Of a stretch of 64,000 nt of DNA, positions 52,300 through 61,377 are shown piece after piece. How positions within the stretch are numbered: position 1 is the first letter of the stretch; each line of letters starts with the position of its first letter. Under the pieces are notes generated by a model. That model was not told the origin of the DNA and ran no database searches. It saw only the letters and a list, made by a program, of their open reading frames with translations. A program made the translations under genes and the position numbers. Source of the DNA: Aliterella atlantica CENA595 (lineage in GTDB: Bacteria; Cyanobacteriota; Cyanobacteriia; Cyanobacteriales; Chroococcidiopsidaceae); assembly GCF_000952155.1 (NCBI RefSeq), contig NZ_JYON01000001.1:454664-518663 (forward strand), read 5' to 3'.

Positions 52300-52875
52300 A
52301 TGCAAATGAGATCGATTAAAGACTCCCGCCATTATCACAAAATTAATTCAATAAGTGCAATTTCGCCCTCGCGGCACATAATTATGCGCTTACTCAGTTT
52401 GCTAGTAGCTTTAATCTTAGCGGCGTTTTGGATACTGATAACACCGAAGCCAGCTTTAGCTCAAGATAATACAATCAACTACGGTAGTACGAATTTAGAA
52501 AACCGCGACTTTTCCCACGCTAACTTAGTTGGTGGATCGTTTGTCGCAGCCGAAATGCGCGGGGCGAACTTTCAAGGCGCAGATATGACTAATGCAATTT
52601 TGACTAAAGGCGTTTTATTAGGCGCAAATTTAGAAGGCGCGAATCTTACTGGCGCTTTGGTAGATCGCGTAACGCTAGATAATGCCAACTTGAAGAATGC
52701 TATTTTCCAAGAGGCGATATTAACTCGTTCTCGGCTTTATGATGCCGATATTACGGGCGCTGATTTTAGCGATGCATTAATAGATCGCTATCAAGTAGCT
52801 TTATTGTGCGATCGCGCTACAGGGACTAATCCAGTTACAGGTATAGCGACAAAAGAAAGCTTAGGTTGCAAATAA
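52300..52875 (+). CDS. Exported pentapeptide-repeat protein
   Basis: The product has about 16 pentapeptide units with the A(D/N)LxX pattern, for example ANFQGADMTNAILTKGVLLG then ANLEGANLTGALVDR, which fold into a right-handed beta-helix. A signal peptide (MRLLSLLVALILAAFWILIT, cut near ALA-QD) starts at ATG 52384, so the true start may be there and not at 52300. The signal suggests export to the thylakoid lumen or periplasm. It ends with paired Cys (LLCDRAT, SLGCK) that could form a disulfide. Function unknown. Confidence 0.85.
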   Translation: MQMRSIKDSRHYHKINSISAISPSRHIIMRLLSLLVALILAAFWILITPKPALAQDNTINYGSTNLENRDFSHANLVGGSFVAAEMRGANFQGADMTNAILTKGVLLGANLEGANLTGALVDRVTLDNANLKNAIFQEAILTRSRLYDADITGADFSDALIDRYQVALLCDRATGTNPVTGIATKESLGCK

Positions 52876-52879
52876 AAAA

Positions 52880-52899
52880 GGGGAAAGACTGCTTTCCCC
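52880..52899. terminator. Terminator between the pentapeptide and pilQ genes
   Basis: GGGGAAAG (52880-52887) and CTTTCCCC (52892-52899) form an 8-bp stem with a 4-base loop. On the minus strand six T follow, so it is a good intrinsic terminator for pilQ. It may also end the convergent gene. Confidence 0.8.
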
Positions 52900-52911
52900 C
52901 TCTCAGTTACT

Positions 52912-55035
52912 TTACGGATTTCCAGGAGTATTACCAGGAATTTGTTGTTGTCGGCTGCGGCTGCGTTCTAGCAACTGACGTGCATCTGTCCCTGGCGTGT
53001 AGTTGACACTACTATTAGATCGCTCTGAATCGTCAAGAATTTGCGGTGTTAGTAAGACAATTACCTCTTGACGCACATTTTCTCTTCTTGTACTTCTAAA
53101 TAATGCACCTATCAGAGGTAAGTCGCCTAGAATCGGGACTTTGCTTACGTTAGTGCGATCGGAGTCTTGAATAATTCCTGACAAAATTAATGTTTGGTTG
53201 TCTCTCAGGCGAATTAGTCCAGAGTTAAGCGATCGCTCTGATATTAACGTAAATCTATCCCCATTCGTTGTTTCAAATTCTCCTTGAGGCGCGCGCACAA
53301 TAGGCGCTACTGATAAAGCAACAAAACCATTGTCATCTATTCTTTCTATTCGGATATTAACAGTTAAACCTACATTTGCTTTGTCAATATTTTGCTCCTG
53401 TCTACTACTACCCTCAGTGTCAACAAAAGTTGTTCGTATTTCTCCTACGACTTCCTGAGTCAAATTAACGTTAGCCTGCTGACCCTCTTGAACGATTAGG
53501 GTAGGATCGGTTAAAACTTTAGCATTGCCGTTAAGAACTTGAGCTTGTAATGAAGAAATAAACCTTCTGGGAATTGACGATTCAGCTACGCTAGTATCAA
53601 TATTTAACAAACCACTGGTACTGGAGAAGAAGTTATCGCCAATCCCAAATGAAAAGCTAGTGTTGAAGTCTTCAGTAGCTTGTAAGTTCACGTCTACAAT
53701 TTTGACGTTCATTGCTACTTGACGACGGCGAGAGTCAAGCTGAATCAGTTGAGAAGTAGCTAGTTCAAGCTGTTTAGGAGTACCGATTAAAGTTACTGAA
53801 TTTGTTCGCTCGTCTCCTAGAGCTTGCAAGCCTCTGAGCAGGGGAACTGAGTCTTGAAACTCTACCCTCTGCAATTCGATTCTCGTTTCTGTACTGGTCT
53901 GAGTTTGAGTAGCTGGAGTTGCTGAACCGCCTACAGGTACGGCGTTGACGCTCGTAATGGTTCTTTCTCTACTTACAGCGCTTTCTGCACCCATACCGAC
54001 TAAAAAGTTCAGTGCTACTCCTACAGTCACCTGATTGAGTCTGAGGCTGCGAACTACTACATCTCGCGCTTGGTTGGGCAGTCTTGTACCTACAAAAATC
54101 GTGCGTCCTTGGCGGTTTGCTTGCAATCCACTGAGGCGCAGAACGTAGTTAAATACGTCTTGAACGGATTCGTTTTCAATATCTAGGGAAATCCTCGGTC
54201 CTTCTGCACCTGGGGCGTTGGGCGTAGTACCTTGATCTTGCTGTTGTCCTGGAGTCTGAGCGGCGGAAAAAGCGAGGTTGAGTCCTGCAGCGCGTGCTAA
54301 TAGGGCTAATACTTCTCTAGCTGGAGCTTCGCGCAGTACCAAACGCGGTACGCGCTCTTCGGTTCCCAAGTCAATTTGTGATGGCGAAGAGTCAGTGTTA
54401 GAGACAGAGATATCTCCTACTGGAGGAGCAACTGCTCTTGGCAACAAAGGCGGCGTAGAACTAGGTACGGGAGCGCCATCAATTGTCACGTTGGGGTTGG
54501 GAACTAATACTCTTCCTGGTGGCGTTTGTGCTGTGGTTGTGGGGCGCTTGCTGTCAATTGCAGCAGGTGGTGCTGATACTTGCGGTAATGGGGCGCGATT
54601 CTGGGGAGGAGTTGCGGCTACTGGTCCTCCTGGGCTTAAACTGAGGGTTAGTCCTTTGGCAGTGCGATCGCTTATTTGACCGTTAGGAGCGCCTTTACTA
54701 CCTGTAACTAATACGCGAATACTATTTGCATCTAGCTGGTTAACTGCAACTATGGCTACACCTGGTGCTGGATTTTCTTGCCGAAATGTCTTGCCTTGGG
54801 GTAGCTGCAATTGCGTATTAATAATATCGGCGATAAATGTATTTCCTTGTCTGCTAGTAAACACTTGCGGACGCTTGCCGCCCGATGTTTCCAGCACCAA
54901 ATTCAACCCATTATTTGTTTGATTAACTTTTACAGATGTGACTTTTGCAGATTGAGCGCTTGCAGGTTGAGCAGCTATCAAAACTACTGCCGCTCCAGCT
55001 ACGAATCCACTACTATTGTTTAGAATATTTTTCAC
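52912..55035 (-). CDS. pilQ: Type IV pilus secretin PilQ
   Basis: The 707-residue outer-membrane secretin has a signal peptide and an AMIN domain (about 33-130, VTSVKVNQTNNGLNLVLETS), which binds peptidoglycan. A Pro-rich linker, an STN/N0 region (LVLREAPAREVLALLARAAG), an N1-type domain and the secretin core follow. The core has VLTDPTLIVQEGQQANVN and LSGIIQDSDRTNVSKVPILGD, ending VIVLLTPQIL. It forms the pore for the pilus. It lies downstream of pilMNO but is separated by about 490 bases. Confidence 0.9.
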   Translation of the reverse strand: MKNILNNSSGFVAGAAVVLIAAQPASAQSAKVTSVKVNQTNNGLNLVLETSGGKRPQVFTSRQGNTFIADIINTQLQLPQGKTFRQENPAPGVAIVAVNQLDANSIRVLVTGSKGAPNGQISDRTAKGLTLSLSPGGPVAATPPQNRAPLPQVSAPPAAIDSKRPTTTAQTPPGRVLVPNPNVTIDGAPVPSSTPPLLPRAVAPPVGDISVSNTDSSPSQIDLGTEERVPRLVLREAPAREVLALLARAAGLNLAFSAAQTPGQQQDQGTTPNAPGAEGPRISLDIENESVQDVFNYVLRLSGLQANRQGRTIFVGTRLPNQARDVVVRSLRLNQVTVGVALNFLVGMGAESAVSRERTITSVNAVPVGGSATPATQTQTSTETRIELQRVEFQDSVPLLRGLQALGDERTNSVTLIGTPKQLELATSQLIQLDSRRRQVAMNVKIVDVNLQATEDFNTSFSFGIGDNFFSSTSGLLNIDTSVAESSIPRRFISSLQAQVLNGNAKVLTDPTLIVQEGQQANVNLTQEVVGEIRTTFVDTEGSSRQEQNIDKANVGLTVNIRIERIDDNGFVALSVAPIVRAPQGEFETTNGDRFTLISERSLNSGLIRLRDNQTLILSGIIQDSDRTNVSKVPILGDLPLIGALFRSTRRENVRQEVIVLLTPQILDDSERSNSSVNYTPGTDARQLLERSRSRQQQIPGNTPGNP

Positions 55036-55522
55036 AGTATTACACTTTTATATTGAATAACGATACTTACTTGGAAGCACAAATTAGCTACCAAATTTAG
55101 GATTTTCTTTATATATTAGTTCGCCCAAGTTTGGTATATTTTTGAGATTTAGATTGGCAAAGACAAAGCTTTTTTACTGTCCTTATCATCAAAATTTTAA
55201 AGTAGACTTAAAGTTCTTAGGCTTCAACAAAAAACTTATCTCTACCTGTATCTTGCAGACAAGCGAAAATTTACTGAGAACTTCACTCATATCTAAACTT
55301 CAGGTGATTTTAAATACGTAGATATACGGGGACAGATAACTGAATATTTTATCCTATGTAGATATCTAGATTTTAATTTACTTAGTTACAGTCATAGAGA
55401 AGTTGTACTGCATTTGCAACCCAACATTAATATACAGTACAAGTTCTTATATTTAGTAACAAGCAGCTTTATTTAATTGCTTAAAAATAGCTGTTTGAGG
55501 TTTATTTATTCAGTCTAATTGC
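55036..55522. other. Gap between pilO and pilQ without a gene
   Basis: This A+T-rich stretch of 487 bases breaks the usual pilMNOQ run. No gene is supported and no terminator hairpin is obvious. It may hold a separate pilQ promoter or the remains of a lost gene. Confidence 0.45.
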
Positions 55523-56278
55523 TTATTTAGGAGGCGTTGCGGCTGCTTTGGCTGCGGCTGCCACTTCTTCTGCATTAGCTGGAATCAAAGCTTGCAATTG
55601 GAAAGATGTCGAAATCGTTGGTAGCGGTACAAATCCAGGCTGCGAACTAGGATTTTGAGTCAAAGTTGATTTATAGTCTTTGACAATCAAAAGCGGTTGC
55701 AAGCGCTCCATATTGCGGAGGATAGACTGAGTTTGTTCGTAGTTGCCTGTAAATTCAACATTTACTATGCGCCGTTTGAGTTTGCCATTAACGGCGGCTC
55801 CATAAGAACTATCATTAACAACTTCAGCGTTACTCTGATTTTGGGGTACAAAGCGCTGCAACCGCGCTATTACTCCATTTGACTGCGTAGCATTTCCTGA
55901 CTCAACTAAACGGTTGAGGTCTAGCAGTAGTGTATCTAAAGTCTTTTCGTTGGCAAATAAACCTAAAATCTCTGTCTGTTGTTGTTTTGCCTGTACTAAC
56001 TCAGTTTTTAATTTTTCACCTTGCTGAAGTACAGCTTGCTTTTGAGCAATTTGTCCTTGCTTCTCGGTGCGGCTTGTAGATAGTTCTCCATATCTTTGCC
56101 AAACTGGCATCACGTATGTAGTTAATACATACAAGGCTAAGGCTCCTAGTCCCAGAGCAATTAAGATACCGCTAATTTGGGGGGTTAGTTTGATGCCAAA
56201 TAAACTGGGATAGCTAGGGGCAGATTCTTGTAGCTCTTGTCCTTCGCCAACGGTAATAAAGTCGTCACTAAACGTCAT
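55523..56278 (-). CDS. pilO: Type IV pilus assembly protein PilO
   Basis: The 251-residue protein has one membrane helix (about 36-56) and a coiled coil (TEKQGQIAQKQAVLQQGEKL, KTELVQAKQQQTEIL). A ferredoxin-like C-terminal domain (RRIVNVEFTGNYEQTQSILR, NMERLQPLLIVKDYKST) follows. It forms the inner-membrane alignment ring with PilN and PilM. Its ATG overlaps the pilN stop by four bases. Confidence 0.87.
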   Translation of the reverse strand: MTFSDDFITVGEGQELQESAPSYPSLFGIKLTPQISGILIALGLGALALYVLTTYVMPVWQRYGELSTSRTEKQGQIAQKQAVLQQGEKLKTELVQAKQQQTEILGLFANEKTLDTLLLDLNRLVESGNATQSNGVIARLQRFVPQNQSNAEVVNDSSYGAAVNGKLKRRIVNVEFTGNYEQTQSILRNMERLQPLLIVKDYKSTLTQNPSSQPGFVPLPTISTSFQLQALIPANAEEVAAAAKAAATPPK

Positions 56279-57063
56279 TGTTGGATTAGTCCTCTTTGTT
56301 GCAGCGTGCGAATTCTCGTCACTAAACCTAATGTACCCTTCCGCTCCAATTCTCTTAACAGTTCTGTTGCTCCTGCATCGGTAAAAGTTGAAGAAATTGT
56401 ATATTTTACCAGTGGCGGCGTGGGATTCTGTCCACCTGAAGAATTGTTAACTAACTCTGCAGAGACAAGTTTAGTATCTTCTGGCTTGAGGAAAGATGAT
56501 TGCTTGAGGCTAAGTAAAAAGTCATTGACATCATTGAATGTCCGAGCATTGCCAATAATTTCGATGCCGTTAGCAGGTGGTGCAACTGGAGCGGCGGCTT
56601 GCTGTCCTTGGGGTGGAGGCGATGCCGCAGGTGCGGGAGTTGCAGCCGCAGTTACTTGCTGGATATTCTCAATTTGGACGGCATTAGCTGGAATGCGATC
56701 GCGAATATCTTGTAAAATTGCCGACCAAGGTCTAATCTCGTTGAATACTGTAGCTAAGGCTTGGTTTTGGGTTTTAATTTGGGTAACTTCTGCCTGAATT
56801 TGTTGAATTTGCTGCTCTTGAATCCCCAATGCTGCCAATTCCTGGTCTAGCTTGGCGACTTCTGTTTCTAGTCCTGAATTTTGGGCGGACAAAATGCCCC
56901 ATCCTGCTAGTACCAAAGCTAGCGATGCTAGCCCTGCTCCCAATCCTACATAAATGGGAGTCATATCGCTAGCGACAAAAGTTGTTCTTCTGCTAGCGCG
57001 AGTTGTTTGGTCGGCTTTTGGTTGCGATCGCCCTTTAATAAAATTAATATCTAAACTATACAT
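56275..57063 (-). CDS. pilN: Type IV pilus assembly protein PilN
   Basis: The 262-residue protein begins MYSLDINFIKGR, matching the short cytoplasmic N-terminus of PilN that binds a groove in PilM. One membrane helix (about 37-57), a coiled coil (LETEVAKLDQELAALGIQEQ) and a periplasmic domain follow, with a Pro/Ala-rich insert of about 25 residues. It overlaps pilM by 8 bases. Confidence 0.87.
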   Translation of the reverse strand: MYSLDINFIKGRSQPKADQTTRASRRTTFVASDMTPIYVGLGAGLASLALVLAGWGILSAQNSGLETEVAKLDQELAALGIQEQQIQQIQAEVTQIKTQNQALATVFNEIRPWSAILQDIRDRIPANAVQIENIQQVTAAATPAPAASPPPQGQQAAAPVAPPANGIEIIGNARTFNDVNDFLLSLKQSSFLKPEDTKLVSAELVNNSSGGQNPTPPLVKYTISSTFTDAGATELLRELERKGTLGLVTRIRTLQQRGLIQQ

Positions 57064-58177
57064 CGCCCCATGCCTCTCTAAGTCCTAAACCCAAGACAAT
57101 CCCTAGTCCTGGTCTTTGTGAATAATTAAATTGTTCTTCGTTTACTTGGATATCTAAAGCTGAAACAGGGTCTAATTGTACGGTTGGTACGCCTAGCTTG
57201 TGCCTGAAGAACTCATCTAGCTGGCTAATTCCGCCGCCTGGTCCTGCTAGCATGATTTGGGCTATTTCTAAGTTGCTATTTTGATTGAGATAAAAGTCTA
57301 CAGAACGCCGCAGTTCATCGGTTAATTCTCCCAAAACTCTCACCAAAGAGGCAATACCTGGATTAGTGTCTGTGACGCTACTGCTGCCCATATCATCCTC
57401 GTCTACGCTGGGGATAGCAATGGTTTGCAGCATCCGTGTATCTCTAGTTGCAGGTAAGTTCATTGTTCTTAATAACGCGGCTTGCAATTGATAAGTGCCG
57501 ATAGGTACGGTGCGAGAAAATTGTGGCACTCCATCGACGATAATAGCAATCTCTGTGTTATCAAACTCAATATCAACGAGTACCGCTGCTTCTTGAGGTG
57601 CTAGCTGACGCAATTGTTCGCGGATGGTGCGAATTAAGGCAAAACTACTGATTTCTAAAACATCTACTTCCAACCCTGCTTGTTGGAATGTATCCATGTA
57701 AGTATCGGTAATTTCTTTACGGGTAGCAACTAATAGTACCTGTACTTTTTCTATCCCGTCTTCATCAACGAAATAGCCTAATTTTTGATAATCAACGTCA
57801 GCTTCTTCTCTAGGATATGGTAAATATAAACCTGCTTCGTGGTTGAGTACCATGTCCCGCAGTTCTTGTTCGTCGAGTTCGGCGGGTAAAGGAATCAAAC
57901 GGACTAAAGATTCTCTTCCAGGTACGGCAGTAGCCACTTTTTGCGCTTTAATTTTACTTTCAGCTAATGCTGATTGAATTAATTCTGCCAAAGCTGGCGA
58001 GTCAATAATCTGTCCGTCTTGGAAAATTCCTTCAGGAACGGGAAACGAGGATAAAGCTGCAAGTTTGAACCCCTGGCGTTGCTTTTGCAATTGAGCTACG
58101 TTAATTCTTTCCGGTGCAATTTCGATTCCTACCCCAACTTTACGTTTTGATAATATACTTTTTAAGCGATTAACCAC
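57056..58177 (-). CDS. pilM: Type IV pilus assembly protein PilM (actin-like ATPase)
   Basis: The 373-residue cytoplasmic protein has the FtsA/actin-like fold: VGVGIEIAPERINVAQLQKQ (phosphate 1), VAVLVDIEFDN-like AAVLVDIEFDNTEIAIIVDG (phosphate 2) and IMLAGPGGGISQLDEF (adenosine). DFYLNQNS, as in the PilM family, is present. It starts the pilM-pilN-pilO operon and joins the machine to the cytoplasmic motor side. Start is ATG 58177. Confidence 0.9.
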   Translation of the reverse strand: MVNRLKSILSKRKVGVGIEIAPERINVAQLQKQRQGFKLAALSSFPVPEGIFQDGQIIDSPALAELIQSALAESKIKAQKVATAVPGRESLVRLIPLPAELDEQELRDMVLNHEAGLYLPYPREEADVDYQKLGYFVDEDGIEKVQVLLVATRKEITDTYMDTFQQAGLEVDVLEISSFALIRTIREQLRQLAPQEAAVLVDIEFDNTEIAIIVDGVPQFSRTVPIGTYQLQAALLRTMNLPATRDTRMLQTIAIPSVDEDDMGSSSVTDTNPGIASLVRVLGELTDELRRSVDFYLNQNSNLEIAQIMLAGPGGGISQLDEFFRHKLGVPTVQLDPVSALDIQVNEEQFNYSQRPGLGIVLGLGLREAWGDV

Positions 58178-58295
58178 TGTTTTGCCAATATAAGGTGATA
58201 AGTAGACTAGAGGAGATATTTATACTAATGTCTGCTACTAAAGATGTAGCCATAAGCGATCGATTCTGCCTCAATCAATTCATAAGTTATAGCAA

Positions 58296-59606
58296 ATGTC
58301 AACACTACTAAGACAGTTTAAAAAGTGGAATAAAGTAGGAATTTTTGCCTTACTGGGATTAGTGTTAAGTTGGGTTGTTAGCTGTAGCACCAGTAATGTC
58401 AGTACGCAAACTCAGCAGCCAGGCAATAGCAACCAACCGCTAGAATTTTGGACAATGCAGTTGCAGCCAGAATTTACCGACTATTTTCAAAAATTAATTG
58501 GTACTTTTGAAGCAGAAAATCCTGGTATCAAAATTAACTGGGTCGATGTACCTTGGTCGGCAATGGAAAGTAAAATCTTGACATCTGTAGCAGCAAAGAC
58601 AGCCCCCGATGTAGTTAACCTCAATCCTGACTTTGCTTCGCAACTAGCAACTCGCAATGCTTGGCTTGACTTGGATACGAAAGTTCCCGCAGATGTGCTG
58701 TCAACTTATTTACCTAATATCTGGAAAGCTAGTACCCTTAATGGCAAAAGTTTCGGTATTCCTTGGTATTTAACTACACGCTTGACTATTTATAATAACG
58801 ACCTCTTGCAGCAAGCGGGCATAAGTAAGCCGCCAGCAAATTATACTGAGTTAGCCCAAGCAGCCAAACAAATTAAAGACAAAACTGGTAAGTATGCTTT
58901 ATTTACTACATTCGTACCTGAAGATTCTGCTGAGGTGCTGGAGTCTATGGTGCAAATGGGAGTAAATTTAGTAGACGACCAAGGTAAAGCAGCATTTAAT
59001 ACACCGCAAGGTAAGGCAGCTTTTGCCTACTGGGTTAATTTATATAAAGATGGATTGTTACCGCGCGAAGCTTTAACTCAAGGACACAGACACGCGGTAG
59101 AAATGTATCAATCGGGCGAGACAGCGATGCTAGCTTCAGGTGGTGAGTTTCTAAAAACGATCGCAAAAAATGCCCCAGCAATTGCTAAAGTTTCTGCTGT
59201 AGCACCGCAAATTACTGGCGATACGGGTAAGAAAAACGTCGCCGTGATGAATCTAATTATTCCCCGCGACACCGAACAACCAGATAATGCCTTAAAGTTT
59301 GCTTTATTTGTCACCAACAACCAAAATCAGCTATCTTTTGCTAAAGCAGCTAATGTCTTACCTTCTACTGTACAAGCGCTGTCAGATAGCTATTTCAAAG
59401 ATGCTAGTAACACTGATTCGTTAGTCAAAGCTAGGGTAATTAGTGCTGGTGAACTACCACAAGCAGAAGTGTTAGTACCAGCAATGAAGAATGTTAACGT
59501 TTTGCAAAAAGCTGTTTACGAAAACCTCCAAGCAGCAATGTTAGGGGAAAAAACAGTAGACCAAGCGATCGCCGATGCTGCCCAAGAATGGGATAATCGA
59601 GCGTAA
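58296..59606 (+). CDS. Sugar ABC transporter substrate-binding lipoprotein
   Basis: The 436-residue protein is a family 1 solute-binding protein. The N-terminus is a lipoprotein signal with lipobox VVSC (Cys30), so Lgt would modify it. Landmarks are LEFWTMQLQPEFTDYFQKLI, ENPGIKINWVDVPWSAMESK, GIPWYLTTRLTIYNNDLLQQ and GETAMLASGGEFL. Such proteins bind oligosaccharides, glucosylglycerol or trehalose. No permease or ATPase gene adjoins, so the partners lie elsewhere. Confidence 0.9.
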   Translation: MSTLLRQFKKWNKVGIFALLGLVLSWVVSCSTSNVSTQTQQPGNSNQPLEFWTMQLQPEFTDYFQKLIGTFEAENPGIKINWVDVPWSAMESKILTSVAAKTAPDVVNLNPDFASQLATRNAWLDLDTKVPADVLSTYLPNIWKASTLNGKSFGIPWYLTTRLTIYNNDLLQQAGISKPPANYTELAQAAKQIKDKTGKYALFTTFVPEDSAEVLESMVQMGVNLVDDQGKAAFNTPQGKAAFAYWVNLYKDGLLPREALTQGHRHAVEMYQSGETAMLASGGEFLKTIAKNAPAIAKVSAVAPQITGDTGKKNVAVMNLIIPRDTEQPDNALKFALFVTNNQNQLSFAKAANVLPSTVQALSDSYFKDASNTDSLVKARVISAGELPQAEVLVPAMKNVNVLQKAVYENLQAAMLGEKTVDQAIADAAQEWDNRA

Positions 59607-59610
59607 TTAA

Positions 59611-59810
59611 CAGTGACCAGTTATAGCAGTGACCAGTGACCAGGTAAAAGAGAAAAGTGCATACCTAGTCGCTGTTCAATCAAAAATACTCTTGCCCTTG
59701 TAGCTGATACTTAATAACTCCTGATGATGAGATAGTTAATAGGTTAGACAATTAACACTGGCTAGCCAGTATTTCTTAACTGGTCACTGGTTACTGGTCA
59801 CTGGTCACTG
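59611..59810. repeat. Second pair of oppositely oriented TGGTCAC heptamer arrays
   Basis: The left arm CAGTGACCAG...CAGTGACCAGTGACCAG spans 59611-59643. The right arm CTGGTCACTGGTTACTGGTC... spans 59780-59810, in reverse orientation. They flank about 136 bases unlike those in the 37750-37965 pair, so the arms and not the interior are the repeated part. Confidence 0.7.
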
Positions 59811-59823
59811 TTTCAGAGGTACT

Positions 59824-60204
59824 ATGCAGACATGGCGACAACAGCTAAAAAAACTCCAGCAAGAAACTTACGCTATTTACATTGCTTGCAAAGATCCTAG
59901 AGTACCTTGGTATGCCAGATTATTAGCTGGGGTAGTAGTTGCCTATGCTTTTAGCCCTATCGATTTAATTCCTGATGTTATTCCTGTAATTGGCTATCTT
60001 GACGACCTAATTTTGGTTCCTTTAGGAATTGCTTTAGTAATTAAGATGATTCCTCCTCAAGTTTTACAAGATTGTCGCGAAAAAGCTGCAACAGCGATGG
60101 CTGAGGGTAAGCCAACTAATTGGACTGCGGCAATTATTGTTGTTGTACTGTGGTTTGTGCTGGGAATTGCTACAGTATTCTGGCTAAAAAGTATATTTGG
60201 TTAG
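59824..60204 (+). CDS. YkvA-family (DUF1232) membrane protein
   Basis: The 126-residue protein has the DUF1232 core ARLLAGVVVAYAFSPIDLIP, then DVIPVIGYLDDLILVPLGIA, a conserved membrane hairpin with S-P-I-D-L-I-P-D. A further C-terminal membrane helix (about 99-119) ends in W/L-K. The function of the family is unclear. It is 46 bases before the Ca2+/H+ antiporter and may be co-transcribed. Confidence 0.85.
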   Translation: MQTWRQQLKKLQQETYAIYIACKDPRVPWYARLLAGVVVAYAFSPIDLIPDVIPVIGYLDDLILVPLGIALVIKMIPPQVLQDCREKAATAMAEGKPTNWTAAIIVVVLWFVLGIATVFWLKSIFG

Positions 60205-60249
60205 TTAAGCATCTTCTAAAGGTGTAGCTATATATAGTGATACAGTTGT

Positions 60250-61335
60250 ATGTCAATTAGAAAAATTCTGTCTATTGGTTTACTCATTTTCATCCCGATT
60301 TCGATTGCTGCAGAGTATCTGCACTGGGGTACGCTAACAGTGTTTATTACTTCTGGGATAGCTATTGTTCCTTTAGCTATCTGGTTAAGTACGGCGACGG
60401 AAGAAGTAGCTGTTGTTGCGGGTTCTTCTATCGGTGCGCTGTTAAATGCGGTATTTGGTAATGCTACTGAGCTAATTATCGCCTTAGTTGCCCTCAGAGC
60501 AGGCTTAGTGGACATTGTTAAAGCAAGTATTACTGGAACCATTATCAGTAACTTATTGCTGGTGATGGGGCTTTCTATGACTCTAGGCGGGATACGCTAC
60601 AAAGAACAGGAATTTCAGCCGATTGTGGCGCGGGTAAATGGTTCGTCGATGACTTTGGCTGTTACGGCGATTCTTTTACCGACGATGGTGATATATACAT
60701 CAAATGGCGTTGATAATCAGGCGATTCGCAATCTCTCGATTACAGTTGCGGTAGTGCTAATTGTTGTTTATGCTTTGACGCTGCTATTTTCCTTGAAAAC
60801 TCACAGCTACCTTTATGAAGTAGGCTTGGTAGAATTGGAAGAGGAAGCACCAAATACCTCAATACCTCATAAGCCAAATCTATTCTTGTGGATTGGAGTT
60901 TTGCTAGCTGCTACAGTAGCCGTTGCTTTTGAATCAGAAATTTTTGTCGGCGTTGTCGAGGAAGCAACTAAAGGACTAGGTTTGACTCCACTATTTACAG
61001 GCGTGATTCTTTTACCTTTGGTTGGCGGTGCTGCTGAATATGTTACTGCTGTCAGCGTGGCGATTAAAAATAATATGGATCTATCGGTTTCTGTGGCGAT
61101 GGGATCTAGTCTATTAGTAGCGCTGCTGGTAGCTCCTATATTAGTCTTAGTTGGAGTGGCGATCGCTCAACCGATGGATCTAAATTTCAATCCTTTTGAG
61201 GTAGTAGCTGTTGCAGTTGCAGTTGCGCTTGCTAATCTTATTAGTCTAGATGGGCGTTCTAATTGGCTTGAAGGTACTTTATTACTTGCAACTTATGTAG
61301 TTTTGGGCGCAGCTTTCTACTTTCACCCAGCCTAA
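60250..61335 (+). CDS. cax: Ca2+/H+ antiporter (CAX/ChaA family)
   Basis: The 361-residue protein has about 11 membrane helices and both alpha repeats of the CAX family: GNATELIIALVALRAGLVDI in the first and GGAAEYVTAVSVAIKNNMDL in the second, each with the cation-binding Glu. An acidic loop (ELEEEAPN) separates the halves. It should export Ca2+ in exchange for H+, supporting salt and pH tolerance, as for the Synechocystis homologue. Length is normal. Confidence 0.9.
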   Translation: MSIRKILSIGLLIFIPISIAAEYLHWGTLTVFITSGIAIVPLAIWLSTATEEVAVVAGSSIGALLNAVFGNATELIIALVALRAGLVDIVKASITGTIISNLLLVMGLSMTLGGIRYKEQEFQPIVARVNGSSMTLAVTAILLPTMVIYTSNGVDNQAIRNLSITVAVVLIVVYALTLLFSLKTHSYLYEVGLVELEEEAPNTSIPHKPNLFLWIGVLLAATVAVAFESEIFVGVVEEATKGLGLTPLFTGVILLPLVGGAAEYVTAVSVAIKNNMDLSVSVAMGSSLLVALLVAPILVLVGVAIAQPMDLNFNPFEVVAVAVAVALANLISLDGRSNWLEGTLLLATYVVLGAAFYFHPA

Positions 61336-61377
61336 CTTTAATTCGTAATTAAGAACTACATCGCTATTTTACATACC

